Numbered from the stretch's first letter, positions 8,997 to 21,303 are shown. The stretch is DNA of 64,000 nucleotides from Shewanella hafniensis (GCF_019655335.1 NZ_BPFD01000005.1:46511-110510), one strand, 5' to 3'. Numbers and translations: made by a program. The notes: generated by a model from the sequence alone, not told the origin.

Positions 8997-9806
8997 ATGT
9001 GTAAAGACTGCGGCTGCTCCCTTACCCGCCACGACCATGATCATCTAGGCGCGCATGCCCATAGCCATGAGCATAGCCATGAGCATAGCCATGACCATTC
9101 ACATACTCATGAGCATAGCCATCAAGAGTTACACACCAATCCTCAGTTAAACGATAAAAAAACCTTATCAGTCATCCACAAAATTTTAGATAAAAATGAT
9201 ATCGAAGCTGGACATAACCGCGCCCACTTTGAGACACATAACATCACGGCCTTCAACATCATGAGTAGCCCTGGCAGTGGCAAAACCACCCTATTAGAAA
9301 ATCTCAAAGAATACACGCAGCTCAACTATGCGGTGATCGAGGGCGACTTAGAAACCTCACGCGATGCAGACCGCCTCCTCGCTAAAGGTATTACAGCCTA
9401 TCAAATTCAAACGGGCAGTGCCTGTCACCTCGACGCCTTTATGGTGCACGGTGCACTGCATCATCTGCCACTTGAAGGGCTGGATATTTGTTTCGTTGAA
9501 AACGTCGGTAATCTTGTCTGCCCAGCCAGTTATGACGTAGGTACACACAAAAATATCGTGCTGCTATCAGTGCCTGAAGGCGATGATAAGATTGAGAAAT
9601 ATCCCGTGATGTTCCGCCGGGCCGATGTTGTGTTTATCACTAAGTGCGATCTACTGCCCTATTTTGATTTCAAGCTAGACGAAGCCAAAGCGCAGCTTAA
9701 AAAACTCAATCCAACAACTCAAATCATTGAAGTCTCAATTAAAGACGGCGACTCCATGCAGGCTGTGGCCGCTTGGCTTAAAGACAACATTCGAGGTGCA
9801 CAATAA
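8997..9806 (+). CDS. hypB: Hydrogenase nickel incorporation GTPase HypB
   Basis: GTPase that, with HypA, delivers nickel to the hydrogenase large subunit precursor. The N-terminus has the CxxCxC high-affinity nickel motif (CKDCGC, residues 2-7), then a His-rich run (residues 12-45) that can store nickel. The P-loop is SPGSGKTT (91-98). The second metal site, SACHLD, is present. AAGGAGAGG lies 4 nt before the ATG, a very strong ribosome site. It heads hypBCDEA, and its TAATG overlaps hypC. Confidence 0.96.
   Translation: MCKDCGCSLTRHDHDHLGAHAHSHEHSHEHSHDHSHTHEHSHQELHTNPQLNDKKTLSVIHKILDKNDIEAGHNRAHFETHNITAFNIMSSPGSGKTTLLENLKEYTQLNYAVIEGDLETSRDADRLLAKGITAYQIQTGSACHLDAFMVHGALHHLPLEGLDICFVENVGNLVCPASYDVGTHKNIVLLSVPEGDDKIEKYPVMFRRADVVFITKCDLLPYFDFKLDEAKAQLKKLNPTTQIIEVSIKDGDSMQAVAAWLKDNIRGAQ
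9050..9125 (+). repeat. Codon-level tandem repeats encoding the HypB His-rich tract
   Basis: Repeats of the 12-mer GAGCATAGCCAT and variants encode alternating His/Ser/Glu. Such tandem repeats can gain or lose units by slippage, so tract length may vary between strains. Confidence 0.8.
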
Positions 9807-10051
9807 TGTGCTTGTCCATACCTTCCCAAGTGGTGGCGGTCGATGTTGAGCGCCAGAGCGTCACAGTCGACACCTTAGGCGTGCGCCGCGATGTCAGCAG
9901 TCATTTGATGAATGAACCGCTGGAGATTGGCGACTATGTGCTGATCCATATTGGCTTTGTGATGAACAAAATCGATAAGGAAGATGCGCAGCAAAGCATT
10001 GACCTATACCAAGAAATCGTCACTAAACTCGAAAACGAAGCCATACACTGA
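9806..10051 (+). CDS. hypC: Hydrogenase assembly chaperone HypC
   Basis: Small chaperone (81 aa) that carries the Fe(CN)2CO unit with HypD and holds the large subunit precursor open. It begins MCLSIPSQV, the family signature, with the essential Cys2. It overlaps hypB by one base (TAATG), which suggests translational coupling. A 63-nt gap separates it from hypD. Confidence 0.96.
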   Translation: MCLSIPSQVVAVDVERQSVTVDTLGVRRDVSSHLMNEPLEIGDYVLIHIGFVMNKIDKEDAQQSIDLYQEIVTKLENEAIH

Positions 10052-10114
10052 TCATCAACAATGCAAGATTGAGTAGCAAGGCACGCACCCTATCGAGTGC
10101 ACCGAGGAAAGAGC

Positions 10115-11254
10115 ATGCTTGAACTAAAACACCTCTATCAAAGCTTTCGCGATCCCCAAACGATTGCCAATTTAGCGCGGGAAATTGAGTTAACCGCTAA
10201 ATTGGTTAAGCAACCAATCAATATAATGGAAGTCTGTGGCGGCCATACTCATACGATTATGAAATACGGCTTGCTAGACTTACTGCCTGATAATATTGAG
10301 TTTATCCATGGTCCAGGTTGTCCAGTGTGCATTATGCCGAAAGAGCGCATTGACCAAGCGGCGGCGCTGGCCTCCCAAGAAAATGTTATTCTTGTGACCC
10401 TGGGCGATATGATCCGTGTGCCCGGTTCTAAGGGTTCCTTAGCAAGTTTTAGGGCGAAAGGCTGCGATATTCGCCCAATTTACGATCCCTTAGATACGCT
10501 CAAAATTGCCCGCGACAATCCCGATAAAACCGTAGTGTTCTTTGCCATCGGCTTTGAAACCTCAACCCCAATGACAGCGATTTTATTGCAGCTGGCCGAA
10601 CAAGAGAAACTCGAAAATCTGTTACTCCATATTAATCATGTATTAGTGCCACCCGCGATTGATGCCGTGATGCACGACCCGAAAGTCAGAGTGAATGCCT
10701 TTATTGGCCCCGCCCATGTGAGCGTGATCAGCGGCGCCAAAATCTATCGCAGCACAGTCGAAAACTATGGTACGCCCGTGGTCGTCGCAGGATTTGAACC
10801 CGTCGATGTGATGGAGTCTATTTTACGAATTGTGCGCCAAAAAGCCGCAGGCAAAGCGGAGCTCGATATCCAATACAGCCGCGCGGTATCGGAAGACGGC
10901 AACCTCACGGCGCAGGCCAAAGTGAATCAATTTTTTAATGTCAGAGCGCAATTTCGCTGGCGTGGCCTTGGCCCTATCCCCAATTCAGCGCTGCAGCTTA
11001 AACCCGAATATGCCCACAGGGACGCCGAACTGCACTTTAAAGATCGCCTACCCGTGAAGGAAATTGACGATCACAAAGCCTGCCAGTGCGGCGATATTCT
11101 TCGCGGACTGGCTAAACCAAAGGACTGTAAAGTTTTTGGCCGCGGCTGCAATCCCGAAACGCCACTAGGCAGCTGCATGGTCAGCTCCGAAGGTGCTTGC
11201 AATGCCTACTACCGCTATCAAGGTATCGATATCAAGGAACCACATCATGGTTGA
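10115..11254 (+). CDS. hypD: Hydrogenase iron-centre assembly protein HypD
   Basis: Scaffold on which the Fe(CN)2CO group is assembled; it carries a [4Fe-4S] cluster. Conserved motifs are visible: CGGHTHTIMKYG, GPGCPVCIMPKERID, CQCGDILRG and FGRGCNPETPLGSCMVSSEGAC. The ATG at 10115 (379 aa) is preceded by GAGGAAAG; a GTG at 10097 is in frame but has no ribosome site. It overlaps hypE by 8 nt. Confidence 0.96.
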   Translation: MLELKHLYQSFRDPQTIANLAREIELTAKLVKQPINIMEVCGGHTHTIMKYGLLDLLPDNIEFIHGPGCPVCIMPKERIDQAAALASQENVILVTLGDMIRVPGSKGSLASFRAKGCDIRPIYDPLDTLKIARDNPDKTVVFFAIGFETSTPMTAILLQLAEQEKLENLLLHINHVLVPPAIDAVMHDPKVRVNAFIGPAHVSVISGAKIYRSTVENYGTPVVVAGFEPVDVMESILRIVRQKAAGKAELDIQYSRAVSEDGNLTAQAKVNQFFNVRAQFRWRGLGPIPNSALQLKPEYAHRDAELHFKDRLPVKEIDDHKACQCGDILRGLAKPKDCKVFGRGCNPETPLGSCMVSSEGACNAYYRYQGIDIKEPHHG

Positions 11255-12263
11255 TACGTTAAAAGATAAATCCATTCAACTCAGCCACGGCGGTGGCGGC
11301 AAAGAAATGAATAAACTGATCCGCGATCTGTTTTTTGTCGAGTTTGATAACCCAATCCTTCGCAGCGAAGAAGACGCCGCAAAACTCGATTTGCACGGTG
11401 CCAACGCTTTTACTACTGACTCTTTCACCGTCTCACCTTTATTTTTTGCCGGCGGCGATATCGGCAAACTCGCCATCGCAGGCACAGTCAACGATCTCGC
11501 TATGATGGGCGCAGAGCCTCAATATTTGAGTTGTAGCGTGATTATCGAAGAAGGCTTTTCTATCAAGGACTTAACGAGGATTGTCCGCAGCATGGCAAAA
11601 GAGCTCAAACAAAGTGGTGCACGGATTGTCTGCGGCGACACTAAAGTCGTACCCAAGGGCTGCGCCGATGGTTTATTTATTAATACCTCAGGCATTGGTC
11701 GCATCTTGCGTCCGAATATCTCAGCGGCAAACATTGCAGTGGGCGATGCCATTATTGTTTCCCGTGATATTGGTTGCCACGGCGCAGCGATTTTAATGGC
11801 GCGTGAAGGACTCACGCTCGAATCAGCATTACAAAGTGACTGCGCCACGCTCTGGCCGATAGTCGAGCAATTGATTGCCGCCAATATTCCCATTCATGCG
11901 ATGCGAGATGCGACTCGCGGCGGCTTATCGGCAGTACTGAACGAATGGGCTATTGCCTCCAATGTTGGTATCACAGTGAATGAGGCCAGTATTCCCGTTA
12001 GCGATGAAGTCAAAGGTCTGTGCGAACTCTATGGTTTCGAAGCCATGGATCTTGCCAACGAAGGCACTTTCATCCTCGCCGTCCCCAACGACATCGCCTT
12101 AGGTGCGCTCGAAATCATGCAACGCTTTGGCCACTGTGAGCATGCAGCGATAATCGGCACTGTGAGTGATGAACTCGTGGGGAAAGTCGTGCTAAGAACG
12201 CCTTGGAATACCAAGCGTTATCTCGATCTTCCCCAAGGTGAACTGCTGCCAAGGATTTGCTGA
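11247..12263 (+). CDS. hypE: Carbamoyl dehydratase HypE
   Basis: Receives a carbamoyl group from HypF on its C-terminal cysteine and dehydrates it with ATP to a thiocyanate, the source of the cyanide ligands. The protein (338 aa) has the Gly-rich HGGGGKEMN motif near the N-terminus and ends PRIC; the terminal Cys is the carbamoyl acceptor. The ATG lies inside the hypD stop region (ATGGTTGA), with AAGGAAC upstream. The frame would extend up to 11193, but that start was rejected. Confidence 0.96.
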   Translation: MVDTLKDKSIQLSHGGGGKEMNKLIRDLFFVEFDNPILRSEEDAAKLDLHGANAFTTDSFTVSPLFFAGGDIGKLAIAGTVNDLAMMGAEPQYLSCSVIIEEGFSIKDLTRIVRSMAKELKQSGARIVCGDTKVVPKGCADGLFINTSGIGRILRPNISAANIAVGDAIIVSRDIGCHGAAILMAREGLTLESALQSDCATLWPIVEQLIAANIPIHAMRDATRGGLSAVLNEWAIASNVGITVNEASIPVSDEVKGLCELYGFEAMDLANEGTFILAVPNDIALGALEIMQRFGHCEHAAIIGTVSDELVGKVVLRTPWNTKRYLDLPQGELLPRIC

Positions 12264-12616
12264 TGCACGAATATTCTATTGTGAGTGCCTTGATTGAGCA
12301 ATGCGAGCAGCACGCGCAGGCTAATCATGCCGATAAAATCACCCGAGTGGATATCAAACTAGGCGTCATGAGCGGGGTTGAACCTAGCCTGCTACAAACG
12401 GCCTTCGATACGTTTAAGCTCGATGGGATTTGCAAAGAAGCCCTACTCAATATGCAAATTCAGCCGCTAGTGATACTTTGCCAAGACTGCCAGAGCGAAT
12501 CCGTACTGAGTGAGCGCACCATCGTCTGCCCTGCGTGTCAAAGCTATCGCACCCGCGTACTCGATGGTGAAGATATGCTACTGATGCAACTTGAGATGGA
12601 ACAAGATGAAGATTAA
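12263..12616 (+). CDS. hypA: Hydrogenase nickel chaperone HypA
   Basis: Nickel chaperone (117 aa) partnering HypB. The N-terminus MHEYSIV supplies the nickel-binding His2. A zinc site of two CxxC pairs (CQDC...CPAC) lies in the C-terminal half. The start codon overlaps the hypE stop (TGATG); two codons further up is another ATG, rejected because His2 must follow the initiator. Last gene of the cluster, followed by a terminator. Confidence 0.95.
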   Translation: MHEYSIVSALIEQCEQHAQANHADKITRVDIKLGVMSGVEPSLLQTAFDTFKLDGICKEALLNMQIQPLVILCQDCQSESVLSERTIVCPACQSYRTRVLDGEDMLLMQLEMEQDED

Positions 12617-12708
12617 ATCCTTCATTTGTAATCTGCATTGTTAACAACAGCAGAGTCGATAAAGATTTCAATCAATAAAGAGTTCTATCAGCAAGAATAT
12701 TCCTCAAA

Positions 12709-12746
12709 AAAATGGCTTTGAGCAATCAGCGCTCAAAGCCATTTTA
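12709..12746. terminator. Bidirectional terminator after hypA
   Basis: A perfect 15-bp stem (AAAATGGCTTTGAGC with its complement at 12731-12745) around a 7-nt loop. An A-run precedes and T's follow, so it can serve both the hyp operon (+) and the convergent lipid A acyltransferase gene (-). Confidence 0.88.
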
Positions 12747-12773
12747 AACCACACTATTTTCAGTCACGCTACA

Positions 12774-13757
12774 TCAGCTGTAGATAGAAGCTTCACCCTC
12801 TGGGCGCGTTTTGAGCACCCGCAGAAACCACATATACTGCTCTGGATAAGCTAAGATAACTTGCTCGACCACTTTGTTCAGTGCCAACGCCTCGTTTTCT
12901 TTGCCTACCATTTCTTCAGGCGCAACGGCCGTCATCACAGTAAGATCAAACTGACGTGTAGCTTGGTTGTAGCCAATCTTTACTGGCAACACTTGGGCAT
13001 TCCCCGCCTGCGCTAAACGCCCAACGACAGGCAGCGTTGCTTTCACTGTGCCTAAAAAAGGTGCAAACACGCTTTGTTCAGGACCTAAGTCTTCATCGGG
13101 GAGATAAAAGAAACTGTTACCGCGCTTAAGCTCAGCCAATAGTGCCCTAATGCCCGCCTCGCGCATATACACATGGCCACCACAGCTGCTGCGCACACGA
13201 TTACTAAACCAATTGAATAAGCCATTTTTATGGGCTTTGGCCATAGTCACCATAGGCAACTCAAGGTTAAGGCGTAAACCAGCATAATCGATTGGCCACA
13301 CATGGGGCATGATAAAAATGATCGGTTGCCCTGCAGCCTGCGCTTTAGTCACATGCTCAAAGCCGATTAAATTAACTCGACGACGTAAATGCGCTTTTGA
13401 GCGCACCAGCAATTCGCCCTGAGCTAACAAGACCAAAACGAAGTTTTGTACGTTCTCGCGGATTAACACTTCAATCTCGGCGGCAGATTGTTCAGGAAAG
13501 CACGCCTTTAAATTGGCTCTCGCAACGCTAATGGGCTTTTTGGCAATTGGCATCACTATTTTTGCCAATAATCTTGCAATAGGATCACGCAGCCATGCGG
13601 CCATGAGTCCGAAAATTACTAATAGACCAATCACTAACCAAGTGGCCCAGTATCTAGGGTGTAATAAGGCGAGTTTAAAACGACGGTCAAAATGTTTGGG
13701 CTGTCTTGACAAAGAATTCACCTCAGACAGTGGATAAAAACAATGGAGATATTGCAC
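12774..13757 (-). CDS. lpxM: Lipid A late acyltransferase (LpxM/MsbB type)
   Basis: Transfers a secondary acyl chain from acyl-ACP to Kdo2-lipid A at the inner membrane. The LpxM-like HPRYWATW motif opens the conserved part, a membrane helix follows (about 38-56), and the catalytic H-x4-D is in MPHVWPIDYAG. FYLPDEDLGPEQSVFAPFLG and QYMWFLRVLKTRPEG match the family. There is no ATG at the head. GTG at 13757 or a second in-frame GTG about 11 codons later could start it. LpxL or another paralogue of the HTrB family is the alternative; the motifs favour LpxM. Confidence 0.87.
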   Translation of the reverse strand: MQYLHCFYPLSEVNSLSRQPKHFDRRFKLALLHPRYWATWLVIGLLVIFGLMAAWLRDPIARLLAKIVMPIAKKPISVARANLKACFPEQSAAEIEVLIRENVQNFVLVLLAQGELLVRSKAHLRRRVNLIGFEHVTKAQAAGQPIIFIMPHVWPIDYAGLRLNLELPMVTMAKAHKNGLFNWFSNRVRSSCGGHVYMREAGIRALLAELKRGNSFFYLPDEDLGPEQSVFAPFLGTVKATLPVVGRLAQAGNAQVLPVKIGYNQATRQFDLTVMTAVAPEEMVGKENEALALNKVVEQVILAYPEQYMWFLRVLKTRPEGEASIYS

Positions 13758-13767
13758 GAAAAAATAA

Positions 13768-13802
13768 ACAGGAAAGCCACTCTCTAAGGAGTGGCTTTCC
13801 CA
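13768..13802 (-). terminator. Terminator after ihfA
   Basis: Stem GGAAAGCCACTC / GAGTGGCTTTCC with a 6-nt loop (13771-13800). On the minus strand it is followed by a T-rich run, as expected for the end of pheST-ihfA. Confidence 0.85.
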
Positions 13803-13816
13803 TCAAACAAACGAAA

Positions 13817-14113
13817 TTACTTACCCGTGTTTGCTGCTTCTACACGAGTTTTCAGCTTTTGGCCGGGACGGAAAGTCACGACACGACGAGCAGAAATTGG
13901 AATATCTTCGCCTGTTTTTGGGTTCCTTCCCGGTCTTTGATTCTTGTCCCTAAGGTCAAAGTTGCCAAAGCCAGATAACTTGACCTGCTCACCACTTTCA
14001 AGTGCGCCCCGAATCTCTTCAAAGAACGACTCAACCATCTCTTTGGCGACACGTTTGTTCATTCCGAGTGTTTCAAAAAGATGTTCTGCCATTTCGGCTT
14101 TGGTAAGTGCCAT
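13817..14113 (-). CDS. ihfA: Integration host factor alpha subunit
   Basis: DNA-bending protein (98 aa) that pairs with IhfB and acts in recombination, replication and sigma-54 promoters. [13 protein letters not shown], the [21 protein letters not shown] beta-arm with its intercalating proline region, and the FRPGQKLK tail are typical. It lies 3 nt after pheT, the same order as in E. coli. Confidence 0.98.
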   Translation of the reverse strand: MALTKAEMAEHLFETLGMNKRVAKEMVESFFEEIRGALESGEQVKLSGFGNFDLRDKNQRPGRNPKTGEDIPISARRVVTFRPGQKLKTRVEAANTGK

Positions 14114-14116
14114 ACT

Positions 14117-16504
14117 TTAATCCCTCAACGATGCGTTGAACTCGGACTTAAGGGCAGAAACGACTGAACCAACGGTCTCAGCAATCTCTTTTTCCTCAAG
14201 CGTACGAGTAGTGTCTTGTAATGTAAGTGCTATCGCCAGGCTCTTCTTGCCGGGTTCAACACCTTTACCTAAGTATACATCGAACAAGTTTATGCCAACC
14301 AACTGATTTTCGCCAACTTTTCTTATCAATTTCATTACATCACCTGCAGATACACTCTCATCTACTACGACTGCGATGTCACGACGATTAGCTGGAAACT
14401 TAGATACAGCTTGGGCTAGCGGCAAACTGGTATGCAATAAAGCATCCAATTCCAACTCAAAAACGATGGTTTTACCATTGAGTCCAAAAGGCTTCTCCAA
14501 ACTAGGATGGATTGCACCTATATGACCGATCACTCGATCATTTCTCAATATTTCAGCACATTGCCCCGGATGGAGAGCAGAATGCGTCGCTCCTCTAAAG
14601 CTAAATTCTGATGCGGAAACTGTCAAGCCGATAATTGCTTCTAAATCACCTTTAAGGTCGAAAAAATCAACAGTTTTCGATTCCATAGCCCAATGTTCAT
14701 CATTTTGGAGCCCAGTAATGACACAAGCGAGCATTGCTTGCTGTCTTACACCGGATTCTGCATTGATATCAGGAACAAAGCGCAGGCCAGTTTCAAAAAG
14801 TCTCACGCGACTCTGTTGACGACTTTGGTTGTAGCCAACGGCGGCCAATAAACCGGTGAACATTGACAGGCGCATGGCCGACATTTCACTGGAAATTGGG
14901 TTTGGTAACACCATAGCGTCTAAACCAGGATGAACCAGATTTTGCAGTTTTGGATCGACAAAGCTGTAGGTTACCGCTTCTTGGAAACCACGAGCGACCA
15001 ATAAGGCACGCACGCGTTTTAGGCTTAAGTCAGATTCTTTATGATCTGACATACGCAGCGCAGCAACAGGCGCCGTATTCGGGATATTGTTATAACCGTA
15101 AATACGGGCCACTTCTTCGATCAAATCTTCTTCAATCGCCATATCAAAACGATAAGTCGCGGTAGTGACCTGCCAACTATCTTGGCCCACAACCACACTG
15201 AAGCCGAGACGTTGTAGAATTTCGACCACATCTGTGTCTGGTACATGGTGGCCTAAAATTCGATCTAACTTGCTACGACGTAAAACGATTTGTGCAGGTT
15301 TGGGTAAATCAGCCTCTGATTTAGCCTCAACTACAGGGCCAGCTTCACCACCACAGATATCCAGTACTAAACGGGTAGCACGGTCGATAACCTTGTGTTG
15401 CATCTCAGGGTCAACACCACGCTCAAAGCGGTGTGATGAATCTGTGTGCAAACCTAAACGACGTGACTTACCCATAATGGCAAGCGGCGCGAAGAAGGCA
15501 CATTCAAGCAGTATGTCTTGGGTCGTGTCGCTCACGCCTGAGTATTCGCCGCCAAACACACCAGCAAGGGCTAATGGACGCAAATCATCGGCGATCACTA
15601 AGGTATCGCTTGGGATGGTCACTTCGCTGCCATCAAGCAGGGTGATTTTCTCTTCGCCAGTGCCTAAACGCACTTGGATATCGCCCGTTAATTTGGCCAG
15701 ATCGAAAGCGTGCATAGGTTGACCGAATTCAATCAACACAAAGTTAGTGATGTCTACGATAGGATCGATAGAGCGAATACCGCTTCGACGCAGTTTTTCC
15801 TGCATCCATAATGGCGTAGGCGCTTTAACATTGACGTTTTTAACCACACGGCCTAAGTAACGTGGACACGCTGCAGGCGCGTTAACGTTAATCGTGACCT
15901 GTGCATCTGTCGTTGGCGTAACGGCTTGCCACTGTGGCTCAACCACTGTTTGGCGGTTTAACACGCCCACTTCACGGGCAAGACCTGCCATACCTAAGCA
16001 ATCGGCACGGTTAGCCGTTAAATCCACATCGATAACGGCATCATTAAGTTGCAGATAGTCGCGGATGTCAGTGCCTAATGGCGTGTCCAATGGCAATTCG
16101 ATAATGCCATCGCTTTCGACGTTAATGCCAAGCTCGCTGTACGAGCACAACATGCCTTCTGATGGCATGCCACGCAGCTTGGCTTTCTTGATTTTGAAAT
16201 CGCCAGGTAATACGGCGCCAACCATAGCCACGGCCACTTTAAGACCCTGACGGCAGTTTGGTGCACCGCAGACGATATCGATAAGTTCACTACCACCAAC
16301 GTTGATTTTGGTCACGCGCAGTTTATCGGCATCGGGATGCTGACCACACTCAACCACTTCACCAATCACTACACCGCTAAAATCGGCAGCTACGGCTTCA
16401 ACGTCATCGACTTCGAGACCGGCCATAGTGATCTGGTGGGATAATGCTTCACGGCTGACTGAAGGGTTTACCCATTCACGAAGCCAAGATTCGCTAAATT
16501 TCAT
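14117..16504 (-). CDS. pheT: Phenylalanyl-tRNA synthetase beta chain
   Basis: Beta subunit (795 aa) of the alpha2beta2 enzyme that charges tRNA-Phe. The N-terminal tRNA-binding domain ([18 protein letters not shown]), B3/B4 and B5 editing and DNA-binding-like domains, and the C-terminal ferredoxin-fold anticodon domain are all present. It starts [14 protein letters not shown], 15 nt downstream of pheS. Confidence 0.98.
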   Translation of the reverse strand: MKFSESWLREWVNPSVSREALSHQITMAGLEVDDVEAVAADFSGVVIGEVVECGQHPDADKLRVTKINVGGSELIDIVCGAPNCRQGLKVAVAMVGAVLPGDFKIKKAKLRGMPSEGMLCSYSELGINVESDGIIELPLDTPLGTDIRDYLQLNDAVIDVDLTANRADCLGMAGLAREVGVLNRQTVVEPQWQAVTPTTDAQVTINVNAPAACPRYLGRVVKNVNVKAPTPLWMQEKLRRSGIRSIDPIVDITNFVLIEFGQPMHAFDLAKLTGDIQVRLGTGEEKITLLDGSEVTIPSDTLVIADDLRPLALAGVFGGEYSGVSDTTQDILLECAFFAPLAIMGKSRRLGLHTDSSHRFERGVDPEMQHKVIDRATRLVLDICGGEAGPVVEAKSEADLPKPAQIVLRRSKLDRILGHHVPDTDVVEILQRLGFSVVVGQDSWQVTTATYRFDMAIEEDLIEEVARIYGYNNIPNTAPVAALRMSDHKESDLSLKRVRALLVARGFQEAVTYSFVDPKLQNLVHPGLDAMVLPNPISSEMSAMRLSMFTGLLAAVGYNQSRQQSRVRLFETGLRFVPDINAESGVRQQAMLACVITGLQNDEHWAMESKTVDFFDLKGDLEAIIGLTVSASEFSFRGATHSALHPGQCAEILRNDRVIGHIGAIHPSLEKPFGLNGKTIVFELELDALLHTSLPLAQAVSKFPANRRDIAVVVDESVSAGDVMKLIRKVGENQLVGINLFDVYLGKGVEPGKKSLAIALTLQDTTRTLEEKEIAETVGSVVSALKSEFNASLRD

Positions 16505-16519
16505 GCTATTACAGCTCCG

Positions 16520-17972
<1,453 letters not shown>

Positions 17973-19493
17973 ATGAAAGAAGTAAAGTTTCGCTGGATAG
18001 ATCAATATCTTATCCATATGACCTTAAAAACTAAATTCGCAATTCTCTCTATCGTTCCTATGCTAATGATTGTTGGACTGGCGATTTTTCTTGATAACCA
18101 ATCCCAGCAAACCTTAGTCCAAGGACAACTCAACGGTCTGCAAAATGCTTCACAACAAATCAACCAAGTCACGGGCACCTTATATAACAAACTCCCAGAG
18201 CAAGAACGCCAAGCTATCCTTAGCCAGTTAAGCCGCGACATCAAAGGCAATGTCAGCATTATTTCGGTGAATGAGGCCGACAGTAAAGCGCAATCCATCG
18301 CTCGCAGCGGTGGCGGTATTGATAATAGCGGTAAGCTACCTAGAGCTGTGAGTGGCGTTAACGATCAAAACCTGATCACGATTATTCCCTTAGACAGCAA
18401 AGAAATTGATGCCCTGCTCGCCAAAGATAACCTGCTGGTTTACGGCCTGATGGCGGCGCTTCTATTTGTGTTGTTTTTATTTAGCTACTACATTTCGACC
18501 TTCGTGGGCGGCGCACTTTATACCACAGTGATGGCATTAAAACGGGCCGCATCGGGCGATTTAACTGGGCGTTTAAACTTCTTCGAAGTCAAAGATGAGT
18601 TCAGTATCTTAGCCATCAGCATAGATACCTTAGTTGAACGTCAACATACCTTAGTAAAGCAAATCGCAGAATCGACAACAAAAATCCGTGAGGTAGTCTC
18701 CTCGTTTCGTAGCACAGCGCAGCAAGGTCAATCCTTGGCGGTAAACCAGAGACAACATCTGGACTCCTTAGCGACGGCAATGGAAGAAATGACTGCCGCA
18801 GTGAAAGAAGTTGCCCGCAATGCCGAACAATCCTCAGCTGAAACCCAAGAAGCCAATCAACAGGTTAGCGCGGGCGGGAAAGATATTGAAACCACAGTCA
18901 AAGCTATTGACGTGTTATCGGATGAAATCTCCGCGGCCTCAAATGCGGTGGGCGTTCTCAATGACAACGCCAGTAAAATTGATGAAGTGGTATCAACTAT
19001 TAATGCGATTTCCCAGCAAACCAACCTACTCGCCCTCAACGCAGCGATTGAAGCGGCACGCGCCGGTGAACAAGGCCGTGGTTTTGCCGTGGTCGCCGAT
19101 GAGGTACGTACCTTAGCGGGCCGCACTCAGGCCGCGACGGTTGAGATCAAAACCATGATCGAATCACTGCAGTCGGGTACGCGCAATCTAACCCAAGTGA
19201 TGTCGCGTACTGTGAATCAAGCCGATGAAGGTAAACAACACGTACTGCAAACGGGTAAAGACTTAGAGTTTATCGCCCACCACAGCAACAAAGTGTTTGA
19301 AATGAGTGTGCTAATTGCCACCTCGGCCGAAGAGCAATCGGCAGTGGCCAACGAGATTGCGACTAACCTGATGGAAATTCGCAACCAGTCCCACGATGTG
19401 GAGCAATCAGCGAACCAGTCGGTTTCAGGTTGTGATGAGCTGCAAGCAACAGCTGGGCAACTGGATCAATTGATGGTGGGATTAAAAATCTAG
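17973..19493 (+). CDS. Methyl-accepting chemotaxis protein
   Basis: Transmembrane chemoreceptor, 506 aa. Helices at about 22-40 and 154-176 enclose a small periplasmic domain of about 113 residues, a short sensor whose ligand cannot be told. HAMP follows (about 178-230), then a signalling domain with the hairpin tip around residues 345-382 ([20 protein letters not shown]...[17 protein letters not shown]). There is no C-terminal CheR-tethering pentapeptide. It stands alone and is closed by a strong terminator. Confidence 0.95.
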   Translation: MKEVKFRWIDQYLIHMTLKTKFAILSIVPMLMIVGLAIFLDNQSQQTLVQGQLNGLQNASQQINQVTGTLYNKLPEQERQAILSQLSRDIKGNVSIISVNEADSKAQSIARSGGGIDNSGKLPRAVSGVNDQNLITIIPLDSKEIDALLAKDNLLVYGLMAALLFVLFLFSYYISTFVGGALYTTVMALKRAASGDLTGRLNFFEVKDEFSILAISIDTLVERQHTLVKQIAESTTKIREVVSSFRSTAQQGQSLAVNQRQHLDSLATAMEEMTAAVKEVARNAEQSSAETQEANQQVSAGGKDIETTVKAIDVLSDEISAASNAVGVLNDNASKIDEVVSTINAISQQTNLLALNAAIEAARAGEQGRGFAVVADEVRTLAGRTQAATVEIKTMIESLQSGTRNLTQVMSRTVNQADEGKQHVLQTGKDLEFIAHHSNKVFEMSVLIATSAEEQSAVANEIATNLMEIRNQSHDVEQSANQSVSGCDELQATAGQLDQLMVGLKI

Positions 19494-19540
19494 CCAAAGG
19501 TTATTTAACGAAGTTTAAATTCACTTAACACCCAAAATGC

Positions 19541-19572
19541 ACAAGGGAGCGATAATCGCTCCCTTGTTGTTT
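19541..19572 (+). terminator. Terminator after the chemoreceptor gene
   Basis: ACAAGGGAGCGAT pairs with ATCGCTCCCTTGT (19555-19567) and is followed by T-rich sequence. Confidence 0.85.
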
Positions 19573-19667
19573 TCATTCTGACGGTCACTTTCCAATCAAC
19601 AAGTGTCGTTTCAATTAATAAGTTAATTTTCAATCGATAACGCTACGGCAAAATGAATTCACGTCTG

Positions 19668-20108
19668 TTAATCCACATCTTTAAGTGGCCATAGCACGAT
19701 ATGATCTTCAATATCCTTCACGCGTCTTTCATCGACCACTTTGCCTTGGATCGACATGCCCGCTAAATGCATCGCCTCTTTAGAACCAGTCAGCAGCGGA
19801 TGCCAGCTCGGTAGCTCGCGCCCTGCCGCTAAACGGCGATAGGCGCAGCTGTCAGGCAGCCAAGTTAACTCATGGATATTATCAATCGTGATCACAGTAC
19901 ATTGTGGCACATGGGTGAAACGGTCAGTGTAATGCTGGCAGCCCGCCGTTTGATGATCGAGCAAAAGGCAGGCTGCATTGGTGTAATACAAGTCTTCGGT
20001 TTCATCATCTATTAACTTGTTTAAACAACATTTACCACAACCGTCACAGAGGGATTCCCACTCGGTTGTGCTCATCTGCGCTAATGTTTTGCTCTGCCAA
20101 AATGCCAT
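19668..20108 (-). CDS. ycgN: YcgN family cysteine-cluster protein (UPF0260)
   Basis: 146 aa. It contains CDGCGKCC near the N-terminus plus further cysteines, the CxxCxxCC pattern of putative Fe-S or zinc proteins. [27 protein letters not shown] and [16 protein letters not shown] match E. coli YcgN closely. Function unknown. In many gammaproteobacteria ycgN lies beside ycgL and the min genes, as here. Confidence 0.9.
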   Translation of the reverse strand: MAFWQSKTLAQMSTTEWESLCDGCGKCCLNKLIDDETEDLYYTNAACLLLDHQTAGCQHYTDRFTHVPQCTVITIDNIHELTWLPDSCAYRRLAAGRELPSWHPLLTGSKEAMHLAGMSIQGKVVDERRVKDIEDHIVLWPLKDVD

Positions 20109-20131
20109 GATTAACTGTTTCTTCTCAATAA

Positions 20132-20155
20132 AAAGCCCGCTTAATGCGGGCTATT
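20132..20155 (-). terminator. Terminator after the MltB-like gene
   Basis: AGCCCGC / GCGGGCT stem (20134-20152) with a 5-nt loop; the minus strand continues with TTTTATTG. It separates the MltB-like gene from ycgN on the same strand. Confidence 0.75.
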
Positions 20156-20160
20156 TTACA

Positions 20161-21273
20161 CTAGTTTATCGGCGGATACTTTATTCTCTCGGACAGATGC
20201 GCGACAGAAATCCCGCAATAATCGGTATTCTGCCAGTGCATTAAGGCGCGGTAATTGCCATAAACGAGGTATTTTCGACCGGTAACACCATCGGGCATGA
20301 TTAGCGAGGCGTTGATGTCTTCGCGGGACGGCAAATCGGTATGATCAAACTTGCGAATACCGAGATTTTGCCACTGGGCTAAAGACTGGGGTTTATCTAA
20401 TCCAGCAAGTGCCAAATCAAGCGCTGCGGGCACTTGTACTTGTCGCCCCCAAGTATCATCGCCATTCCAACCGAGTTGCTGTAGTAAATACGCCGCGGAG
20501 GCAAACGCATCTTGTGTGTTGTGCCAAATGTCTTTCTTTCCGTCACCATCGCCGTCCTGCCCGTAGGCAAGATAATCCGTAGGCATCAGCTGCGTTTGCC
20601 CCATAGCGCCATTCCAACGGCTTTTAAGATCTTGAAAACCCATATGTTCTTTTTCCATTATGCGAAGCGCAGCCACAAACTCTTTTTTGAAGAAGGCTTC
20701 GCGCTCGCCGCCAAAGGCCAGTGAAGCAGTCACAGATAGCACAGGATAATCCCCAGATGCTTCACCAAAGTCTGAAACAAGCCCCCAGAGCGCAACTAAG
20801 AAGCGTGGCTGAACTGAGTATTGGCTGGCGATGGCATTGAGTTGTTGTTCATGCTCTTTAAACAGCACAAGGGCGGTGTCAACTTTCCACTCGGGCACAG
20901 TGTCGGCGAGATAAGTATCGAGGTTGTGAGTTTTGTCAGTTTGGGAACTGTCTGTCGCGCGGGCTTTTTTGAAGAGTTTGATCTGGGGAAAGGCTATATC
21001 TAAGGTGGTTTGGCTGATGCCTTGGAGACTAGCTTCTTGCTTTAATTGAATTAAATAATCACTAAAGCTGATTTTCTCGTCTAGTTGCTGCGCCATGGCA
21101 GGCAAACTGCACGCACTCATCCAAATAATGAAACAGACAAATGCCCTGATGGCAGCGAAGATATATGCGGCGAGTCGATAAAGCTTATTCAGATAAAGCC
21201 CAAAGTGACAAATCTTAACCGGGAAAGCATTGGTTTGATAAGCTTGGGTTAGATAAGCACGGTATCGATGCAT
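20161..21273 (-). CDS. MltB-family lytic transglycosylase homologue lacking the catalytic Glu
   Basis: 370 aa. A long N-region leads to a signal sequence ending near AMA/QQ (residues 59-62). The fold-defining segments of the MltB (SLT_2) family are intact: FLVALWG..., GAMGQTQLMPTDYLAY, DGDGDGKKDIW, ASAAYLLQQLGW, and the C-terminal YGNYRALMHWQNTDYCG. But the family's catalytic Glu (in the GxE[ST]xFG motif; Glu162 of E. coli MltB) is Val166 here (WGLVSDFG; codon at 20776-20778). Either it binds peptidoglycan without cleaving it, or another acid takes over. The frame is intact, so it is not an obvious pseudogene. The start is uncertain. Confidence 0.85.
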   Translation of the reverse strand: MHRYRAYLTQAYQTNAFPVKICHFGLYLNKLYRLAAYIFAAIRAFVCFIIWMSACSLPAMAQQLDEKISFSDYLIQLKQEASLQGISQTTLDIAFPQIKLFKKARATDSSQTDKTHNLDTYLADTVPEWKVDTALVLFKEHEQQLNAIASQYSVQPRFLVALWGLVSDFGEASGDYPVLSVTASLAFGGEREAFFKKEFVAALRIMEKEHMGFQDLKSRWNGAMGQTQLMPTDYLAYGQDGDGDGKKDIWHNTQDAFASAAYLLQQLGWNGDDTWGRQVQVPAALDLALAGLDKPQSLAQWQNLGIRKFDHTDLPSREDINASLIMPDGVTGRKYLVYGNYRALMHWQNTDYCGISVAHLSERIKYPPIN

Positions 21274-21303
21274 ATACCTTCCTGTTATTGTTATGCTATT
21301 GGC

